Made by a program: the position numbers and the translations under genes. Below the pieces are notes generated by a model that was not told the DNA's origin, made no database searches, and saw only the letters and a list, made by a program, of their open reading frames with translations. From an uncultured Selenomonas sp. (lineage in GTDB: Bacteria > Bacillota > Negativicutes > Selenomonadales > Selenomonadaceae), in NCBI GenBank assembly GCA_937915915.1, contig CALGGN010000014.1:1-7041 (forward strand): a stretch of 7,041 nucleotides of DNA, in the 5' to 3' direction. Every line of letters starts with the position of its first letter. Positions within the stretch are counted from its first letter, which is position 1. Shown in pieces: positions 4,804 to 7,041 of this stretch.

Positions 4804-5218
4804 TCATCCCTTTCAGCATTTCCATATACACTTCCATCTTTTCCGGTGGGAGTTTTTTCTTTGCATGGAACAGGGTGCGATAGTCGGGGTCGTCCTTCAA
4901 CTGGTTAGCGAGTCGCAGTGTTTCAGGATCGCTGTAGTAGGAAGGAGATTCTTCTGGTTCTTTGTCTTTGCCGTAGATTGGAGTATGATTGCCATAAATC
5001 TTTCGTTTGTTACCATATATGCGCTCTGGCCTACATAAAAGGTAGTCGGTACTTACGTCGAAAAAATCTGCTATTTTATTCAACGATTCATAATCTGGGG
5101 ATGTTCTTCCTGTCTCCCAACTGCCTATTGTTTGTTGTGACACTCCGATTATTTTTGAAAACTCCATCTGTGATAACCCACGTTTATTTCTCTCTTCCTT
5201 TAGTCTTTGTGGAAACAC
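4787..5218 (-). CDS. XRE-family lysogeny repressor (CI/ImmR-like)
   Basis: An N-terminal XRE helix-turn-helix (LSQMEFSKIIGVSQQTIGSW) ending in the typical DYLL is followed by a linker and a helical C-terminal segment (DPETLRLANQLK ... MEMLKGMIG) common in short Bacillota phage repressors. There is no LexA/S24 self-cleavage domain, which fits inactivation by the downstream ImmA-like peptidase. Two GTG starts are possible. The one at 5222-5224 is fused to the SD (AAGGGAGGGGTG), while the GTG at 5216-5218 sits 7 nt after it, so I choose the latter (143 residues). The linker contains IYG three times at an exact 7-residue period (RIYGNKR, KIYGNHT, PIYGKDK), an unusual repeat. It should bind the operators between 5248 and 5357 and control both divergent promoters. 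Confidence 0.9.
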   Translation of the reverse strand: MFPQRLKEERNKRGLSQMEFSKIIGVSQQTIGSWETGRTSPDYESLNKIADFFDVSTDYLLCRPERIYGNKRKIYGNHTPIYGKDKEPEESPSYYSDPETLRLANQLKDDPDYRTLFHAKKKLPPEKMEVYMEMLKGMIGEND

Positions 5219-5247
5219 GAACACCCCTCCCTTCTCACATCCATTTT

Positions 5248-5262
5248 ACAACATATTATAGT
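5248..5262. promoter_or_regulatory. Operator O1
   Basis: ACAACATATTATAGT matches the dyad consensus ACTnCAnnnTGnAGT at 9 of 11 fixed positions. It overlaps the -10 box of the leftward promoter. Its centre is 30 bp from that of O2. Confidence 0.5.
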
Positions 5263-5284
5263 GAATGAAAACACATAACTGCAA
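5255..5284 (-). promoter_or_regulatory. Leftward repressor-maintenance promoter
   Basis: On the minus strand a perfect -10 TATAAT (5255-5260) lies 18 bp from a weak -35 TTGCAG (5279-5284). The start would be near 5248, giving a short leader to the repressor. Operator 5248-5262 covers the -10 and operator 5278-5292 covers the -35, so the repressor should control its own synthesis. Confidence 0.65.
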
Positions 5285-5292
5285 AATGTAGA
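5278..5292. promoter_or_regulatory. Operator O2
   Basis: ACTGCAAAATGTAGA matches ACTnCAnnnTGnAGT at 10 of 11 fixed positions. It overlaps the -35 box of the leftward promoter, lies just upstream of the rightward -35 and is centred 29 bp from O3. Confidence 0.6.
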
Positions 5293-5300
5293 AAAAATTC

Positions 5301-5329
5301 TTGACAACTACAGTATGAAGTGATAACAT
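5301..5329 (+). promoter_or_regulatory. Rightward early promoter
   Basis: Consensus -35 TTGACA (5301-5306) and -10 TAACAT (5324-5329) are spaced 17 bp, with a start near 5336 and a leader of about 36 nt. It should drive cro-like 1, rha and cro-like 2. Operator O3 fills its spacer. Confidence 0.8.
5307..5321. promoter_or_regulatory. Operator O3
   Basis: ACTACAGTATGAAGT is a full dyad match to ACTnCAnnnTGnAGT and lies entirely in the spacer of the rightward promoter (5301-5329). Occupancy would block that promoter directly. A weaker half-conserved copy, ACTATGTTTTGAAGT, is at 5343-5357 just before the Cro1 SD, and a right half-site TGTAGT is at 5336-5341. Confidence 0.65.
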
Positions 5330-5371
5330 AAGAAATGTAGTAACTATGTTTTGAAGTAAGGAGGGTTTCGC

Positions 5372-5596
5372 TTGAGAAAGAATCTATTGCAACTGCTTCG
5401 GGGAAGCGCATCACAGAACGAAATGGCATCCAAGTATGGTGTCATTCAACAAACATGGTATTCCTGGGAGAGCGGGCGTACTGTCCCGAGCAACGAAGTG
5501 ATGCTGAAGATGGAAAGGGATTTTGGGATTCCGATGGAAGTTATTTTTTTTGATTCTTTTAACTACAAAACGAAGTTAGAAGAGGTAACAGCATGA
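5372..5596 (+). CDS. Cro-like small XRE regulator 1
   Basis: This 74-residue protein is almost entirely one helix-turn-helix domain (SQNEMASKYGVIQQTWYSWESG). The conserved segment GIPMEVIFFDSFN follows at about 51-63. The TTG start at 5372 is preceded by AAGGAGGG 6 nt upstream. As the first gene from the rightward early promoter, opposite the repressor, it occupies the cro position and probably competes for the same operators. It is clearly paralogous to the protein at 6306-6527. A run of eight T residues near its 3' end (around 5545) is a possible slippage site. The HTH call is firm; the Cro role is inferred from position. Confidence 0.88.
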   Translation: MRKNLLQLLRGSASQNEMASKYGVIQQTWYSWESGRTVPSNEVMLKMERDFGIPMEVIFFDSFNYKTKLEEVTA

Positions 5597-5605
5597 AAGT
5601 CTAAT

Positions 5606-5628
5606 GAGGTGAAACCATGAAACGAGAG
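5606..5628 (+). repeat. Upstream copy of a 23-bp translation-start repeat
   Basis: The SD, spacer and first codons (GAGGTGAAACC, then ATGAAACGAGAG) recur at 6295-6317 with only two A/G differences. The copies flank the rha gene almost exactly. Confidence 0.8.
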
Positions 5629-6294
5629 GGGCGCAGGATGAATGGATTAGTTGAAATTCGCAGAAACGATGCGATAACAGACAGTATGAGGATTGCAGAA
5701 GGAACGGAGAACCAACATCATGCAGTCCAGCAAATCATAAGAAAGTACAGCGAGAAATTTGAGCGGTGGGGGAGATTGGAATTTACGCATTTGAAATGCG
5801 GAAAAAGAGGTCGCCCTGCAAAGGTGTACATTCTAAATGAAGGACAGGCTCTTTTCCTTATGACGCTTCTTGACAACAATGACATTGTCTTGGAATTCAA
5901 GGCGGAACTTGTAGATCAATTCTGCAAAATGAAAGATTTTATCCGCGAACGACAGAGTGAAGCGTGGATTGAGACACGGAAGAATGGCAAGCTGACACGC
6001 AGAAGTGAGACGGGCACCATCAAGGAGCTTGTGGAGTATGCGAAAGGGCAGGGTAGCAAACATTCCCACATGCTCTATATTACCTACTCGAAACTCGCTA
6101 ACAAGATGGCAGGTATCGAAAGCCGTGACCTTGCAACGGTGAAACAGTTGAACAGCTTGGATGAAGTGGAGGGCATGATTCTTCATGTAATACGGCTGGG
6201 GATGGCAGGGAACAAGCATTACAAGGAAATCTATGCTGATTGCAAGAGACGGCTGGAATTCTGGCAGGATTGTACGTTCCGGCTTACAGCATAG
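5617..6294 (+). CDS. rha: Rha-family phage regulatory protein
   Basis: The N-terminal half (about residues 10-112: VEIRRNDAITDSMRIAEGT ... HHAVQQIIRKY ... LNEGQALFLMTLL ... FKAELVDQFCKMKDFI) has the form of the phage Rha domain (pRha family), found in temperate phages and linked to regulation of lytic growth. The C-terminal half (about 130-225) carries ETGTIKELVEYAKGQGSKHSHMLY in two blocks and is basic; it probably binds DNA and resembles antirepressor tails. The ATG at 5617 has GAGGTG 6 nt ahead. A second ATG at 5638 (MNGLVEIRR) has GAGGGG before it and better matches a family start, so the first seven residues may be a by-product of the repeat described at 5606-5628. The gene ends at a TAG that overlaps the next gene's SD. 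Confidence 0.85.
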   Translation: MKREGRRMNGLVEIRRNDAITDSMRIAEGTENQHHAVQQIIRKYSEKFERWGRLEFTHLKCGKRGRPAKVYILNEGQALFLMTLLDNNDIVLEFKAELVDQFCKMKDFIRERQSEAWIETRKNGKLTRRSETGTIKELVEYAKGQGSKHSHMLYITYSKLANKMAGIESRDLATVKQLNSLDEVEGMILHVIRLGMAGNKHYKEIYADCKRRLEFWQDCTFRLTA

Positions 6295-6317
6295 GAGGTG
6301 AGACCATGAAGCGAGAG
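6295..6317 (+). repeat. Downstream copy of the 23-bp translation-start repeat
   Basis: This copy carries the SD and first codons of cro-like 2 and matches 5606-5628 at 21 of 23 positions. Confidence 0.8.
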
Positions 6318-6527
6318 AAACTGATTGCATTTCGCGGCAAGCGCACGCAGCAGGCTATGGCCAAAGCCTACGGCGTTACCCAGCAGGCTTGGTGCCAGTG
6401 GGAGACAGGGGCAAAAACGCCTACGGTTCTCACGATGAAGCGGATCGAGCAGGAAAGCGGCATCCCGATGGAAGAAATTTTTTCGGATGTGTTCGATAAC
6501 CTCAAGTTATCCGGCGAGATAGCCTGA
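6306..6527 (+). CDS. Cro-like small XRE regulator 2
   Basis: This 73-residue HTH protein is paralogous to the one at 5372-5596. Shared residues include Q..MA..YGV.QQ.W..WE.G in the HTH and GIPME.IF.D.F.. with matching length. The ATG at 6306 is chosen because AGGAGGTG lies 5 nt upstream and the protein aligns end to end with Cro-like 1; the open frame extends further upstream inside rha without a better start. Its SD overlaps the rha stop. By eye it looks more G+C-rich than cro-like 1, so the two may have different histories. It probably binds related operators, giving the early operon two Cro-type regulators; its target cannot be told from sequence. Confidence 0.88.
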   Translation: MKREKLIAFRGKRTQQAMAKAYGVTQQAWCQWETGAKTPTVLTMKRIEQESGIPMEEIFSDVFDNLKLSGEIA

Positions 6528-6555
6528 ACTGTTCTTCCTGCCGATACTCCGGTGC

Positions 6556-6602
6556 CAAAGATGAAAAGGCAGAGGAAAGTCTGGTGTTCTCTCTCCTCTG
6601 CC
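6556..6602 (-). terminator. Intrinsic terminator, leftward
   Basis: On the minus strand GGCAGAGGA pairs with TCCTCTGCC (6594-6602 with 6568-6576, perfect 9 bp, 17-nt loop) and is followed by TTTTCATCTTT. There is no T-run in the opposite orientation, so it serves the leftward RNA. Confidence 0.7.
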
Positions 6603-6835
6603 GATTCCCACATTTGTTTACCCGTGAGCCTTGCAGCGCGTATCTTCGAGTTTAACGTGCAACGGCACGGTCAACGCGCAGCCAACACCAGCTGGCCTTC
6701 TTAGGGCAAGCCTTCCTTTGGCAGCGTGGCTCTGCCGTGATTAACGCCCGTAGCTCCGGCCTCATGCACGGGAACAGGGCGGCTTCAAAAAGTGGGTCAC
6801 AGGAACCACACTCCTTTCTGCCACCATGTAGGCGC
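6564..6835 (-). ncRNA. Candidate structured small RNA of about 270 nt
   Basis: A strong leftward promoter and an intrinsic terminator delimit this transcript. Within it are hairpins CCCGT/ACGGG (6747-6751 with 6768-6772), GGCAG/CTGCC (6720-6724 with 6732-6736), GCCAGC/GTTGGC (6681-6686 with 6691-6696) and CGTGC/GCACG with a 4-nt loop (6656-6669). The third forms a G-U pair only in the leftward RNA and an A-C mismatch in the rightward one, which supports this strand. The one sizeable leftward frame (6652-6843) begins inside the -10 box and has no SD, so coding is unlikely. I do not recognise it as 6S, tmRNA, RNase P, SRP or a known phage RNA. Confidence 0.5.
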
Positions 6836-6841
6836 AGAGTC

Positions 6842-6870
6842 ATTATATCACGGCAGGTTTTAAATGTAAA
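6842..6870 (-). promoter_or_regulatory. Strong leftward promoter with extended -10
   Basis: On the minus strand TTTACA (6865-6870) and a perfect TATAAT (6842-6847) are spaced 17 bp, with TGA before the -10 forming an extended element. The start would be near 6835, leading into the RNA that ends at the terminator at 6556-6602. CTGCCGTGAT next to the -10 recurs inverted at 6732-6741, a possible regulator site. Confidence 0.75.
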
Positions 6871-6909
6871 TCTTTGGCACTAGAGCATCGGCAGGAATGG
6901 AGGTTAAGA

Positions 6910-6924
6910 TCCTGCCGATACTCC
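6910..6924 (+). repeat. Third copy of the 15-bp repeat head
   Basis: TCCTGCCGATACTCC here is identical to 6536-6550 and in the same orientation. With the right inverted repeat it forms a 10-bp perfect dyad (6887-6896 with 6910-6919, 13-nt loop). CTGCCGAT also occurs at 6598-6605. Confidence 0.75.
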
Positions 6925-7041
6925 AGCACTCAAAAACAAAGGAGCCAAATTTTAAGAAAAGTATTCCCGAATGTTTCGGCTGACGGGATAGAGGGCGTAG
7001 TGCTACGTCCAGTTGTGGTAGTTGCTGCGTAGACCGCCTGC

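Larger units (their letters stand above)
6535..6897. mobile_element. MITE-like unit: inverted repeats bracketing an RNA transcription unit
   Basis: The ends 6535-6562 and 6870-6897 are inverted copies matching at 25 of 28 positions (outer end TTCCTGCCGAT, inner end GTGCCAAAGAT). Between them lie only a promoter, a structured RNA and its terminator. The -35 box touches the right repeat and the terminator T-run touches the left one, so the repeats define the unit. I could not see a target-site duplication, which leaves open whether it is mobile, an invertible segment or a pair of binding sites. Confidence 0.45.
6528..7041. other. Region without a clear protein gene, rich in repeats
   Basis: No frame here combines a standard start, an SD and a recognisable family. 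The region holds a 28-bp inverted repeat pair around a leftward promoter-RNA-terminator unit (6535-6897), a further copy of the repeat head at 6910-6924, and an AAAGGAG at 6938-6944 followed by an open frame that has only an ATT at start distance (to a TAG at 7030-7032). GCGTAG/CTACGT pairing occurs near 6997-7010. Beyond that I see nothing I can support up to the window end. Confidence 0.6.

Noticed and set aside
4965..5030. Short tandem repeat array or CRISPR-like repeat
   Set aside because: The three 21-bp units are diverged in DNA and make sense as a repeated IYG codon pattern within the repressor; there are no spacers.
6652..6843. Leftward 63-codon Cys-rich frame
   Set aside because: Its ATG lies inside the perfect -10 box of the promoter that would transcribe it, no SD precedes it or the internal ATG, and strong hairpins cross it; kept only as a remote alternative to a non-coding RNA.
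6874..7032. Rightward frame from a TTG, or from an ATT at 6949, ending at 7030
   Set aside because: The TTG has no SD and the frame crosses repeat DNA; the AAAGGAG-spaced start would be ATT. The later residues look protein-like, but the evidence is too thin for a gene.

Overview
The window looks like the lysogeny and early-control end of a temperate phage or ICE-like integrative element from a Bacillota host. The evidence is strong purine-rich Shine-Dalgarno (SD) sites, frequent TTG/GTG starts, an ImmR/ImmA-style repressor plus metallopeptidase pair, a Rha-family regulator and a tyrosine integrase. A member of the Negativicutes or Clostridia is possible, but the sequence alone does not settle this.

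Layout. (1) 17-985, leftward: tyrosine recombinase, the integrase. (2) 986-1691: no convincing protein gene. It holds a solitary IS200/IS605-type end hairpin pressed against the int start codon, two tandem rightward promoter-terminator units without a credible ORF, and a bidirectional terminator. (3) 1692-2934, leftward operon: a small coiled-coil/membrane protein followed by two tandem antitoxin-toxin pairs of YoeB type, evidently one duplicated module. (4) about 2960-4576: a single-gene IS200/IS605-superfamily element carrying an intact IscB (RuvC and HNH residues all present) with its HEARO/omega RNA region upstream. It sits at the 3' end of the metallopeptidase gene. (5) 4519-5218, leftward: ImmA/IrrE-like peptidase and XRE repressor. 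(6) 5225-5371: divergent control region with two near-consensus promoters and three spaced operators of the form ACTnCAnnnTGnAGT. (7) 5372-6527, rightward early operon: Cro-like protein 1, Rha-family regulator, Cro-like protein 2. The two Cro-like proteins are paralogues. (8) 6528-7041: no clear protein gene. Near-perfect 28-bp inverted repeats bracket a leftward promoter, a structured RNA of about 270 nt and an intrinsic terminator, which looks like an RNA-only mobile unit.

How it works together (inference). The repressor holds down the rightward promoter and its own promoter through shared operators. The peptidase would relieve repression by cleaving the repressor. Cro1, Rha and Cro2 would run the early lytic or excision programme. 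The leftward lysogenic transcript also covers the peptidase, the IscB element, the coiled-coil protein and the TA pairs, so maintenance functions may be expressed in the lysogen. Because the IscB guide is copied from the flank next to the element's left end, IscB here should carry a guide derived from the peptidase gene of a phage-family immunity region.

Most worth following up: the IscB insertion in the immunity operon, the 363-bp inverted-repeat RNA unit at 6535-6897, the three-way-junction RNA at about 1342-1515, and the operator array.
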